NCBI GenBank assembly: GCA_016180275.1
Contig: JACPBN010000092.1
Location: forward strand, 1-12,932
Reading direction: 5' to 3'
Source of the DNA: Candidatus Woesearchaeota archaeon
GTDB lineage: Archaea > Nanobdellota > Nanobdellia > Woesearchaeales > UBA10200
DNA length: 12,932 nt
Positions 1 through 4,597 of this stretch are shown here, piece by piece. The notes below the pieces were generated by a model, which was not told where the DNA came from, searched no databases, and was given only the letters and a program-made list of their open reading frames with translations. A program made the translations under genes and the position numbers. The number at the start of each line of letters is the position of its first letter. Position 1 is the stretch's first letter.

Positions 1-41
1 TTATGAGAAGAAGTTTGGGTATAAAAAGAATTAAATGGTGA
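1..41 (+). CDS. 3' end of an unidentified gene upstream of cmk
   Basis: Only the last dozen codons are in the window; the open frame ends in the basic peptide LGIKRIKW and a TGA at 39-41. The stop lies inside the GGTGA ribosome-binding site of cmk, so the two genes are tightly coupled in one operon. In many archaea the gene before cmk encodes ribosomal protein L34e or the EMC3-like membrane protein DUF106. The basic tail would suit either, but nothing here decides it. A second frame also reads to a stop at 32-34, but the spacing to cmk favours this one. Confidence 0.4.
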   Translation, partial: MRRSLGIKRIKW

Positions 42-45
42 CAAG

Positions 46-582
46 ATGATAATCACAATCTCTGGAACACCAGGCTCCGGCAAGAGCACAGTTGCGAAAA
101 TAATTGCAAGAAAGCTAAAGTTTGAGCATTATTCTACAGGGGATTTTATGAGGCAGCTGGCAGAGGAGAATAAAATGAACATTCTTGAATTCAGCAAACA
201 GGCTGAGAAAGACAGAAGCATTGACGAAGAGCTTGACCAAAGGCAGATAAATTTGGGAAGAGAAAAAGATGATTTTGTCATTGACGGAAGATTAAGCTGG
301 CATTTTATACCAAAAGCAATCAAAGTTTTTATTGATGCAGACTTCAACAAAAGAGCAGAGAGGATATTTCATGATCATATCAGGAAAGAGCATAATGTAA
401 CACTAGAAACATCAAAAAAAAAACTAAAAGAGCGTGAGCAGTCTGAGATAAAACGATATAAGAGGTATTACAACATCAATCCTTATGATAAAAAAAACTT
501 TGACTTAGTAGCAGATTCCACAGATAAGGATCAAGAGGAAATTGCTGCTGAGGTTATTGAGTTTGTGAAGAAGAGAGAATAA
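46..582 (+). CDS. cmk: Cytidylate kinase, archaeal type
   Basis: Phosphorylates CMP/dCMP with ATP to the diphosphate, in cytosolic pyrimidine nucleotide recycling. At 178 aa it has the normal length of the short archaeal family. The Walker A loop GTPGSGKS is at residues 7-14, followed by the nucleoside-binding STGDFMR segment near residues 30-36 and the FVIDGRLSW core strand typical of archaeal CMP kinases. The C-terminal third carries the arginine-rich lid (REQSEIKRYKRYY). The start is set by GGTGA at 37-41, four bases before the ATG and overlapping the upstream stop. In many archaea cmk sits in a ribosomal-protein/cbf5 neighbourhood. Here rpl14e and cbf5 do not follow, so the cluster is broken after this gene. 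Confidence is high. Confidence 0.93.
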   Translation: MIITISGTPGSGKSTVAKIIARKLKFEHYSTGDFMRQLAEENKMNILEFSKQAEKDRSIDEELDQRQINLGREKDDFVIDGRLSWHFIPKAIKVFIDADFNKRAERIFHDHIRKEHNVTLETSKKKLKEREQSEIKRYKRYYNINPYDKKNFDLVADSTDKDQEEIAAEVIEFVKKRE

Positions 583-638
583 AATTTCAACTGCAGAAGA
601 TAGGCAAGTTATATCAAAAATAATCCAACAATGCAAAT

Positions 639-647
639 CTTAATATA
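639..647 (+). promoter_or_regulatory. TATA box of the two-helix membrane protein gene
   Basis: CTTAATATA lies 25 nt ahead of the ATG at 672, the spacing expected for a leaderless archaeal transcript. This supports ATG 672 over the in-frame GTG at 648, which would fall upstream of the predicted transcription start. Confidence 0.5.
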
Positions 648-671
648 GTGAAAATACATTTTAGCTTAACA

Positions 672-1079
672 ATGTCAAAAAAAATAGAAGTAAACACAGT
701 ATTTGTATTGGGTGTTTTATTTATACTAGGCGTTGTCTTTTTTTATCAGGTAAATGACACAATAACTGGTGCAAGTGCCTATTCTGGCTTTGAAAATCTG
801 CAGACTAAATATGAAAAATCATTGAGTTTGGTATTTACTGGGCTTACATTGGTAACATTGCTGTTTGCAATTTTATTTACTGTAAAAGAGGCGTCTGTCC
901 CAGGCATTCGCGCAAAAATAACAAAAGCATATCATTTTCAGGCAACTGGCAAGAAAGAAAAAGCTATAAAGGAATACCATCAAGTTCTTAGCAATTATGT
1001 AAAGCTGCCAATCAACGAGCAGCAGCTGCTGTATCCCCATCTGACTGAACTGTTTGAAGTGCTGCATACTAAGAAGTAG
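672..1079 (+). CDS. Two-helix membrane protein with TPR-like cytosolic tail
   Basis: A 135-aa protein that I cannot assign to a named family. Residues about 8-27 and 48-67 are hydrophobic helices. Between them lies a short loop containing ITGASAY (ITG at 31-33), a motif that recurs in other membrane proteins of this window. After the second helix comes a soluble tail with KAYHFQATGKKEKAIKEYHQ, which has the A/G/Y spacing of a single tetratricopeptide-like helix pair, and a Leu-rich end. Both termini are predicted cytosolic. Start chosen at ATG 672 (MSKKIEV) because a TATA box places transcription start there. GTG 648 would add eight residues. The gene has its own promoter and is probably not co-transcribed with cmk. 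Function unknown; a membrane-tethered protein-protein adaptor is one possibility. Confidence 0.7.
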   Translation: MSKKIEVNTVFVLGVLFILGVVFFYQVNDTITGASAYSGFENLQTKYEKSLSLVFTGLTLVTLLFAILFTVKEASVPGIRAKITKAYHFQATGKKEKAIKEYHQVLSNYVKLPINEQQLLYPHLTELFEVLHTKK

Positions 1080-1165
1080 ATAACCATGAAGATTCTGAGA
1101 ATAATTTTATTAAATCTGCTAAATTAACCTAAACTCCCTAATTTATCCTCTCCACCACAGAAAAG

Positions 1166-1175
1166 CTTAAATATA
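1166..1175 (+). promoter_or_regulatory. Strong archaeal BRE/TATA promoter
   Basis: GAAAAG followed by CTTAAATATA is close to an ideal archaeal BRE plus TATA box and predicts transcription start near 1198-1202. No start codon with a long frame follows, so it would drive the hairpin-rich region as RNA, either a stand-alone transcript or a leader reaching the gene at 1619. Confidence 0.5.
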
Positions 1176-1215
1176 CCAAAGCCTATACTAGTGTATAAAT
1201 AAATCAAACAGGGGG

Positions 1216-1272
1216 TTTGCTGTTTTAGCCATTTAATGATTAAAAGCTAGATAGATTAATCTAAACAGCAAA
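1216..1272 (+). repeat. Hairpin 1 of the gene-free region
   Basis: TTTGCTGTTTTAG (1216-1228) pairs with CTAAACAGCAAA (1261-1272), giving 12 base pairs with a single bulged T. The loop is 32 nt. Five G residues precede the 5' arm. Confidence 0.6.
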
Positions 1273-1300
1273 AATCAGGTTTCGTTTATTCAGTGGGGGG

Positions 1301-1356
1301 TTATTTGAGCTTATTTTTGCAAATAAATAGATGTTTGATTAGGATAACTCAAATAA
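1301..1356 (+). repeat. Hairpin 2 of the gene-free region
   Basis: TTATTTGAG (1301-1309) and CTCAAATAA (1348-1356) form nine perfect pairs around a 38-nt AT-rich loop. Six G residues precede the 5' arm. On its own a nine-pair AT-rich stem could be chance; it gains weight from its place in the series. Confidence 0.45.
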
Positions 1357-1415
1357 ATTTAAACTGACTTTAGTAACTAAAATTGATATTTTGACTGATA
1401 CATATCATATTCAAC

Positions 1416-1466
1416 GTACTGCCATGGAGGGTTTTGACAACACCTCTTTCCTTCCATGGCACGTAC
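1416..1466 (+). ncRNA. Hairpin 3, copy A of a conserved RNA-like element
   Basis: GCCATGGAGGG (1421-1431) pairs with CCTTCCATGGC (1450-1460) with one G-U pair. The stem continues outward through T1420-A1461 and GTAC/GTAC (1416-1419, 1463-1466) past one bulged C. The 18-nt loop contains GACAACACCTC and is nearly identical to the loop of copy B at 1538-1556. One pair differs in a compensatory way: C1423-G1458 here is T-A in copy B. That is the signature of selection on a folded RNA or on a cruciform-like site. No known family recognised. Confidence 0.65.
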
Positions 1467-1524
1467 ATTGACTTAAAGCATTTATCATTAAATCAAATAT
1501 ACTTTATCAGTTTATATTTATCGA

Positions 1525-1569
1525 ATGCTATGGGGGGTTTTTGACAACACCTCTTTCCTTCCATAGCAT
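1525..1569 (+). ncRNA. Hairpin 4, copy B of the conserved RNA-like element
   Basis: ATGCTATGGGGGG (1525-1537) pairs with CCTTCCATAGCAT (1557-1569), 13 continuous pairs including two G-U. The 19-nt loop matches copy A except for one added T. A 22-nt block from GACAACACC to TTCCAT is identical in both copies. It ends 24 nt before the TATA box of the HPF-like gene, so it may act as a regulatory site or as the end of a transcript from the promoter at 1166. Confidence 0.65.
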
Positions 1570-1592
1570 AAGATACTTTTTTTGCAGCAACT

Positions 1593-1602
1593 GTATAAAT
1601 AT
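1593..1602 (+). promoter_or_regulatory. TATA box of the HPF-like gene
   Basis: GTATAAATAT centred near 1597 sits about 22 nt before the ATG at 1619, which fits a leaderless transcript starting at or next to the first codon. Confidence 0.55.
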
Positions 1603-1618
1603 AGTGTGGTATGCTCTA

Positions 1619-1945
1619 ATGTCAGAAGAATCTCTTAACGACACACTAGAACTCGGTGGCAGCATTGTTCTTTCAGGATTTAGATCTATAGACAGCGCTT
1701 CAATGGTTATTCTCAAAAAGGTAATTGGCAATTATGTAAAAAGAATGTCTGAAAGAGCAGAAAAATTCGAGCAGCTGGCATTGACTGTCAAATCTGTGCA
1801 TCAGAATGAAAACAGCAAAAAGTTTGAGTTGAATACAAAGCTAGTTGATAATGGCCGCGTTTATAATTCTGAATTTGTTGACAAGAATATTTTTGTTGCA
1901 GTTGATTCTGCATTGAAAAAGCTTGAGAGTGAAATGTTCAAATAA
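1619..1945 (+). CDS. Small HPF/RaiA-like ribosome-associated protein
   Basis: A 108-aa protein. The predicted order of secondary structure is strand (GSIVLSGF), long helix (ASMVILKKVIGNYVKRMSER), three strands (FEQLALTVKSVH, KKFELNTKLV, GRVYNSEF) and a C-terminal helix (FVAVDSALKKLESEMF). That beta-alpha-beta-beta-beta-alpha order and the length match the HPF/RaiA/YfiA domain, which binds the 30S decoding region and silences ribosomes in starvation. The basic first helix would suit RNA binding. Assignment rests on topology and residue pattern, not a database hit, so other small RNA-binding alpha/beta folds remain possible. Start taken at ATG 1619 from the TATA spacing; a frame extending back to 1541 runs through hairpin 4 and is not believable. 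It is flanked on both sides by structured non-coding sequence. Confidence 0.6.
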   Translation: MSEESLNDTLELGGSIVLSGFRSIDSASMVILKKVIGNYVKRMSERAEKFEQLALTVKSVHQNENSKKFELNTKLVDNGRVYNSEFVDKNIFVAVDSALKKLESEMFK

Positions 1946-2229
1946 ATAATTTTGAATTCATTGGATATAATTATCTGCTTAGAAAAATTTGACGAGTATA
2001 AATAAAGCAGTGGCGACTGCCGACGAACACTGGCTTAGGTTCTCAAAGAGTTGCTCCTCCTCTACACATGGTTGCTAAAGTTGATACTAGAAAAGCATTG
2101 CGTGCTGTGTTAGTAGATGAGTGACTAGATTGCATTGCCCGTCGCAACATTAGCTGCGTTACTCTAGAATTGTGTTCGTCAAATATTGGCAGTCGCCACA
2201 ATTATTAAATATAAACAAATAAGAAATAA
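1946..2229. other. Intergenic region between convergent genes with one foldback
   Basis: This 284-nt gap separates the HPF-like gene from the 3' end of folB. Its main content is the 190-nt foldback at 2010-2199. TATA-like sequences lie just outside on each side (1966-1973 and 1997-2004 reading rightward; 2215-2206 reading leftward), so the transcribed strand cannot be decided from promoters. Confidence 0.6.
2010..2199 (+). ncRNA. GC-rich 190-nt foldback, candidate structured RNA
   Basis: GTGGCGACTGCC (2010-2021) pairs perfectly with 2188-2199, and GACGAACAC (2022-2030) pairs perfectly with 2172-2180; a 7-nt AAATATT bulge (2181-2187) separates the two stems. By hand count 89 of 190 bases are G or C, well above the flanks, a classic sign of a functional RNA in an AT-rich archaeon. 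Inside are two related segments, ACTAGA-GCATTGC at 2086-2101 and 2124-2138, each followed by GCTG(T/C)GTTA (2104-2112, 2153-2161), and a small AGCA/TGCT hairpin near 2094-2106. It shows no SRP-RNA helix 8, RNase P or tRNA landmarks. Strand is uncertain because the stems read equally well on the minus strand. A miniature inverted-repeat element is the main alternative, but no target-site duplication is visible. Confidence 0.55.
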
Positions 2230-2598
2230 TTATCCTCTCTTTCTTGTTATCTTTATTCCTAAATCTCTGATGCCAAGCTTCATGCTGGCAATCTCCGGCT
2301 TATGAACTTTTACAGTCACAGCTTCTGGATTGTATTTTTTTAGGACATATTTGGCAACATCCTCTGTCAATGTTTCAATTAATTTATATTCCTTTCCATA
2401 AACTAAATTTTTTATATCATGTGTAACATCAACATAATTTATTGTATGCTGCAGATCATCAGTTTCAGATGCTTTAGAAATATCTTTCACAAGCTCTATA
2501 TCTACAATTATTTTCTGCTTGACGCGAAGCTCTTTCTGTGTAACTCCTACACTGGCAGATATTAAAATTCCTCGGATAAAAATCATATCATCTATCAT
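2230..2598 (-). CDS. folB: Dihydroneopterin aldolase, FolB family
   Basis: Splits 7,8-dihydroneopterin to 6-hydroxymethyl-dihydropterin and glycolaldehyde in pterin/folate synthesis; related tunnel-fold enzymes do similar chemistry. At 122 aa it has the usual length. Landmarks fit the bacterial family: GVTQKE (Glu23), INY (Tyr55), LIETLTED (Glu75) and VKVHKP (Lys100), the positions of the substrate-anchoring glutamates and catalytic lysine. The second in-frame ATG (residue 5, base 2586) gives MIFIRG, the usual family start, and a TATA box at 2603-2611 places transcription start closer to it, so the true protein may be 118 aa. It lies 42 nt downstream of pcm on the same strand with its own promoter. 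Archaea commonly use MptD for this step, so a bacterial-type FolB in an archaeon suggests an old transfer. Confidence 0.88.
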   Translation of the reverse strand: MIDDMIFIRGILISASVGVTQKELRVKQKIIVDIELVKDISKASETDDLQHTINYVDVTHDIKNLVYGKEYKLIETLTEDVAKYVLKKYNPEAVTVKVHKPEIASMKLGIRDLGIKITRKRG

Positions 2599-2602
2599 AA
2601 AT

Positions 2603-2611
2603 TATTTATAA
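2603..2611 (-). promoter_or_regulatory. TATA box of folB
   Basis: Read on the minus strand this is TTATAAATA. Its centre is about 21 nt before the second in-frame ATG (2586) and only 9 nt before the first (2598), which favours the inner start and a leaderless transcript. Confidence 0.45.
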
Positions 2612-2640
2612 GTTAAGAAGGAGTATTTAATGTTTGCTGT

Positions 2641-3264
2641 TTAAAACCCAGACTTCCCTTTCAGCGGAACAAAAGCAAATTCCCCTAAATTCTCTCTATC
2701 CAAACCAGTTTTAGTTTTCCTTGCTTTAATCATCTTCTGATACCCTATTCCGACAGGCGCTAAAATTATTCCGTCAATTTTTACTTGCTCAATAATTGGC
2801 TCTGGAATCTCAGGGCATGCAGCTGTGATTATGCATTTATCATAGGGCGCTTCATTTTCATATCCTAAGCTTCCATCAGCATGAATAACTTCAACATTTT
2901 TAATGCCTGCATTCTTCAGGTTTTTGCGCGCAAACTCAGCAAGCTCTTCTACAATTTCAATAGAATAGACTTTCTTGCATAATTTGGATATAATTGCTGC
3001 ATTATAGCCTGAGCCGGCACCAATCTCCAAAACTTTGTCTGTCTTTTTCAGCTCAAGCGCCTGTATCATAAGCATTACCGTAGTTGGCTGTGAAATTGTC
3101 TGCCCAGCTGATATCGGCAAAGGATAATCTCCATAAGCTTCAGACAAATACCCGGGAAGAATAAATTTCTCCCTATCTACTGCAGAAAATGCTTTTAACA
3201 GTTTCTTGTCTGTTATAATGCAATCTTTTTGCCAGTAATTAATTAAGTCTTGTTTTGTCTGCAT
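2641..3264 (-). CDS. pcm: Protein-L-isoaspartate O-methyltransferase
   Basis: Transfers a methyl group from SAM to isoaspartyl residues formed in ageing proteins, starting their repair to aspartate; cytosolic. The 207-aa length is typical. Family signatures are in order: LPISAGQTISQP at about 49-60 (the Ser/Thr-rich substrate loop), SAM motif I VLEIGAGSGYNAA at 78-90, the acidic VYSIEIVEEL segment, HADGS for adenine binding, and the post-motif II stretch YDKCIITAACPEIPEP. The C-terminal end GIILAPVG is also usual. A TATA-like sequence at 3287-3294 on the minus strand lies about 26 nt before the ATG, consistent with a leaderless transcript. It is immediately upstream of folB. Confidence 0.94.
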   Translation of the reverse strand: MQTKQDLINYWQKDCIITDKKLLKAFSAVDREKFILPGYLSEAYGDYPLPISAGQTISQPTTVMLMIQALELKKTDKVLEIGAGSGYNAAIISKLCKKVYSIEIVEELAEFARKNLKNAGIKNVEVIHADGSLGYENEAPYDKCIITAACPEIPEPIIEQVKIDGIILAPVGIGYQKMIKARKTKTGLDRENLGEFAFVPLKGKSGF

Positions 3265-3286
3265 AGTTAATAATAAAGAATAAAGG

Positions 3287-3294
3287 TATTATAA
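3287..3294 (-). promoter_or_regulatory. TATA box of pcm
   Basis: Minus-strand TTATAATA centred about 26 nt before the pcm ATG at 3264. Confidence 0.4.
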
Positions 3295-3317
3295 TAATTT
3301 ATGTTTTTCGAGACAAG

Positions 3318-3530
3318 TCAACATGGATCTTTTTTAGTCAGACCACGCAGAGTATTCTTGACGAAGAATGAATTATCTTGCTTGAGAATTCTTATCTTGT
3401 CTCTTATTGCTTCTTTTATGAATTCAGGTTTAGACACATAACCATTTTTTTTATTTTTTATGAGATCATTAACCTGCTCAATGAGCACGTTTGGCAAAGC
3501 AATAGTTGTATAACCTTTTCTTGGCATCAT
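3318..3530 (-). CDS. Ribbon-helix-helix DNA-binding regulator
   Basis: A 70-aa protein. An N-terminal strand GYTTIALP is followed by helix NVLIEQVNDLIKN, the turn GYVSKPEF and helix IKEAIRDKIRIL. This is the Arc/MetJ/CopG layout, in which the strand pairs in a dimer and inserts into the DNA major groove. The remaining tail is polar. Two adjacent ATGs (3530 and 3527) follow the ribosome-binding site GGGGTGA at 3533-3539; the second would give 69 aa. It is transcribed away from the surface-protein block, and the shared intergenic region holds two symmetric sequences that could be its operators. Autoregulation and control of the divergent genes is an inference from this arrangement. No toxin partner is adjacent. 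Confidence 0.75.
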   Translation of the reverse strand: MMPRKGYTTIALPNVLIEQVNDLIKNKKNGYVSKPEFIKEAIRDKIRILKQDNSFFVKNTLRGLTKKDPC

Positions 3531-3569
3531 TTCACCCCTATTAACATATTCTTCATTACTATATAATAA

Positions 3570-3584
3570 GGATATTATATGTCC
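3570..3584. promoter_or_regulatory. Imperfect palindrome over the regulator promoter
   Basis: GGATATTATATGTCC is a 15-bp near-palindrome (one mismatched pair). On the minus strand its middle reads CATATAATAT, a likely TATA box for the ribbon-helix-helix gene about 45 nt from its start codon. A short symmetric site overlapping the promoter is a common operator layout for this regulator class. Confidence 0.35.
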
Positions 3585-3602
3585 TATATAAGAATATTTA
3601 TA

Positions 3603-3625
3603 GGTACAATTTACAAAAACGTACC
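3603..3625. promoter_or_regulatory. GGTAC/GTACC inverted repeat ahead of the surface-operon promoter
   Basis: GGTAC at 3603-3607 and GTACC at 3621-3625 are perfect inverted arms separated by 13 nt, ending six bases before the TATA box at 3632. The position suggests an operator or activator site for the rightward operon. Five-base arms alone are weak evidence. Confidence 0.3.
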
Positions 3626-3631
3626 ATAAGA

Positions 3632-3641
3632 TTTAAATATA
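3632..3641 (+). promoter_or_regulatory. Promoter of the surface-protein operon
   Basis: TTTAAATATA preceded by a purine-containing BRE-like stretch is a strong archaeal promoter, with transcription start expected near 3665 and a leader of about 45 nt that carries the ribosome-binding site at 3703. Confidence 0.55.
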
Positions 3642-3711
3642 AGATTAGTATTATTTATCATTAAATAATAGAAAATTATTAAAAATAAGAAAAAGATAAA
3701 AAGGTGATCAT

Positions 3712-3936
3712 ATCAGCAAAGCACAAGATACTTCGGAAAAAAAGACAGTGCTTTTGCTTATTCTGTTGGTTTTGGTTATTTCTCTGGCAACTACAGGGAT
3801 AATTTTCTATAAATCGCAGTTTCAACCACAAAAAGAAAATGATTCTTCTACAGCAAACGTAGCTTTTTATGTTAAAGGAATACCTGAACCACAAAGTTCT
3901 TCAGGTATTGTTAAATTCGAAGTAATTAATAGCTAA
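3712..3936 (+). CDS. 74-aa single-span membrane peptide, apparent ATC start
   Basis: The frame opens at 3700 after a TAA and has no ATG, GTG or TTG before GTG 3748. That GTG would start inside the hydrophobic helix and has no ribosome-binding site. A good site, AGGTGATC (3702-3709), sits just ahead of ATC 3712, the only near-cognate codon in position, giving ISKAQDTSEKK then a helix at about 13-32 (VLLLILLVLVISLATTGIIF). The rest is an extracellular tail ending SSGIVKFEVINS, a short segment resembling GIVTFNV in the 385-aa protein encoded at 8612-7455. The stop at 3936 overlaps the leader of the next gene, whose site GGAGGT follows at once, so the two are co-transcribed. Not a recognised family; perhaps a membrane-anchored accessory or structural subunit of the surface assembly. 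Confidence 0.6.
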   Translation: MSKAQDTSEKKTVLLLILLVLVISLATTGIIFYKSQFQPQKENDSSTANVAFYVKGIPEPQSSSGIVKFEVINS

Positions 3937-3937
3937 G

Positions 3938-3943
3938 GAGGTA
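3938..3943 (+). promoter_or_regulatory. Ribosome-binding site GGAGGT
   Basis: A strong Shine-Dalgarno sequence eight bases before ATG 3951. It fixes the start of the first beta-sandwich protein and shows translation from a polycistronic message. Confidence 0.7.
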
Positions 3944-3950
3944 AATAAAA

Positions 3951-4532
3951 ATGGAAGATATTTCAAATAAAACACTGGCAGTGCTGGTTTCGTTTGCCAT
4001 TATTGTTTCTATTGCAGGCTTAATCAGTACATTAAGTATAAAAAACCAAGAAATAACAGGAGCAACTATATCTAATGTTACAAACATCCCTGGAACAACA
4101 TCATTTGTGGTTAGCGACAATATAATTTTAACTCTTACAGATGATACCATAAACCTTGGCAACCTTGGTACAACTGAATCAGCGTCAAGCGACACAGTAA
4201 GCGACTTTTTTAGACTAACCAATGATGGTACTATAAATTTCAATGTTTTTGCTTATGGAGTCAGCAGCCCATTCTCAAGCACTACTAACGGGGCAAATCT
4301 TCTCCCAAATAACAATTATAAAGTTTATGCAAAAAATGCAACAGGCGGAACAGCTAATACAACAGTTAGAAATGTTCCTAATGCAATAGCCAACAAGACA
4401 TTATTGGTTTCAGCACTTAGTTTTGTGAATGGAAATGATATTGCATACTTGGGAATCAATGTAACGGTTCCTCCAGATGAAACTGCCGGAAGCAAATCAG
4501 CTGTGCTAACAGTTTATGTAGAAGCAAGTTAA
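3951..4532 (+). CDS. Membrane-anchored beta-sandwich surface protein A
   Basis: A 193-aa protein: short cytosolic N-terminus, hydrophobic helix at about 9-30, ITG at 35-37, then an all-beta extracellular domain with five N-x-S/T sequons. The domain reads INLGNLGTTES, FFRLTNDGTINFNVFAYG, NYKVYAKNATG, ANKTLLVSALSF and a final AVLTVYVEAS strand. The pattern of a regularly spaced sandwich with N-DGTI-NFNV resembles TasA/camelysin-like or WxL-like surface folds. This is a fold-level guess from pattern; no family is recognised. The same domain forms the C-terminal half of the protein encoded at 4598-5641, so the two are paralogues. It may be an S-layer, pilus-like or attachment subunit. Start and operon position are clear from the GGAGGT site 14 nt after the previous stop. 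Confidence 0.7.
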   Translation: MEDISNKTLAVLVSFAIIVSIAGLISTLSIKNQEITGATISNVTNIPGTTSFVVSDNIILTLTDDTINLGNLGTTESASSDTVSDFFRLTNDGTINFNVFAYGVSSPFSSTTNGANLLPNNNYKVYAKNATGGTANTTVRNVPNAIANKTLLVSALSFVNGNDIAYLGINVTVPPDETAGSKSAVLTVYVEAS

Positions 4533-4545
4533 GTCTAAAACTCAT

Positions 4546-4570
4546 TTTTATTTTTAATTATTTTTTATTT
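4546..4570 (+). terminator. T-rich archaeal terminator
   Basis: Twenty of 25 bases are T, including a run of six, shortly after the stop at 4532. U-rich tracts without a stem are the usual archaeal termination signal. It suggests the transcript starting near 3665 can end here and the next gene may have its own promoter. Confidence 0.4.
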
Positions 4571-4597
4571 GCATTATATTCATAGAGGCTGATAAAA

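Larger units (their letters stand above)
1080..1618 (+). other. 539-nt gene-free region with promoter and four hairpins
   Basis: No convincing coding frame was found. The stretch holds a TATA box (1167-1175), a possible second TATA (1194-1201) within a small TATAC/GTATA symmetry, and four successive foldback hairpins listed separately. Each hairpin has a run of G at or just before its 5' arm: 1211-1215, 1295-1300, 1429-1431 and 1532-1537. It ends with the promoter of the HPF-like gene. It may be a non-coding RNA gene, a long structured leader, or a set of protein-binding sites. Confidence 0.6.

Noticed and set aside
1541..1618. N-terminal extension of the HPF-like protein from TTG 1541
   Set aside because: It would run through the conserved hairpin and past a well-placed TATA box; ATG 1619 fits better.
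2068..2124. An 18-codon frame (MVAKVDTRKALRAVLVDE) inside the 190-nt foldback, open back to 2002
   Set aside because: It looks peptide-like but has no ribosome-binding site and no upstream start codon, and it lies in the loop of a strong foldback. A small peptide is possible but not supported.
2010..2199. Miniature inverted-repeat transposable element
   Set aside because: The ends are long perfect inverted repeats, but no flanking direct duplication is visible and only one copy is in the window. Kept as an alternative to a structured RNA.
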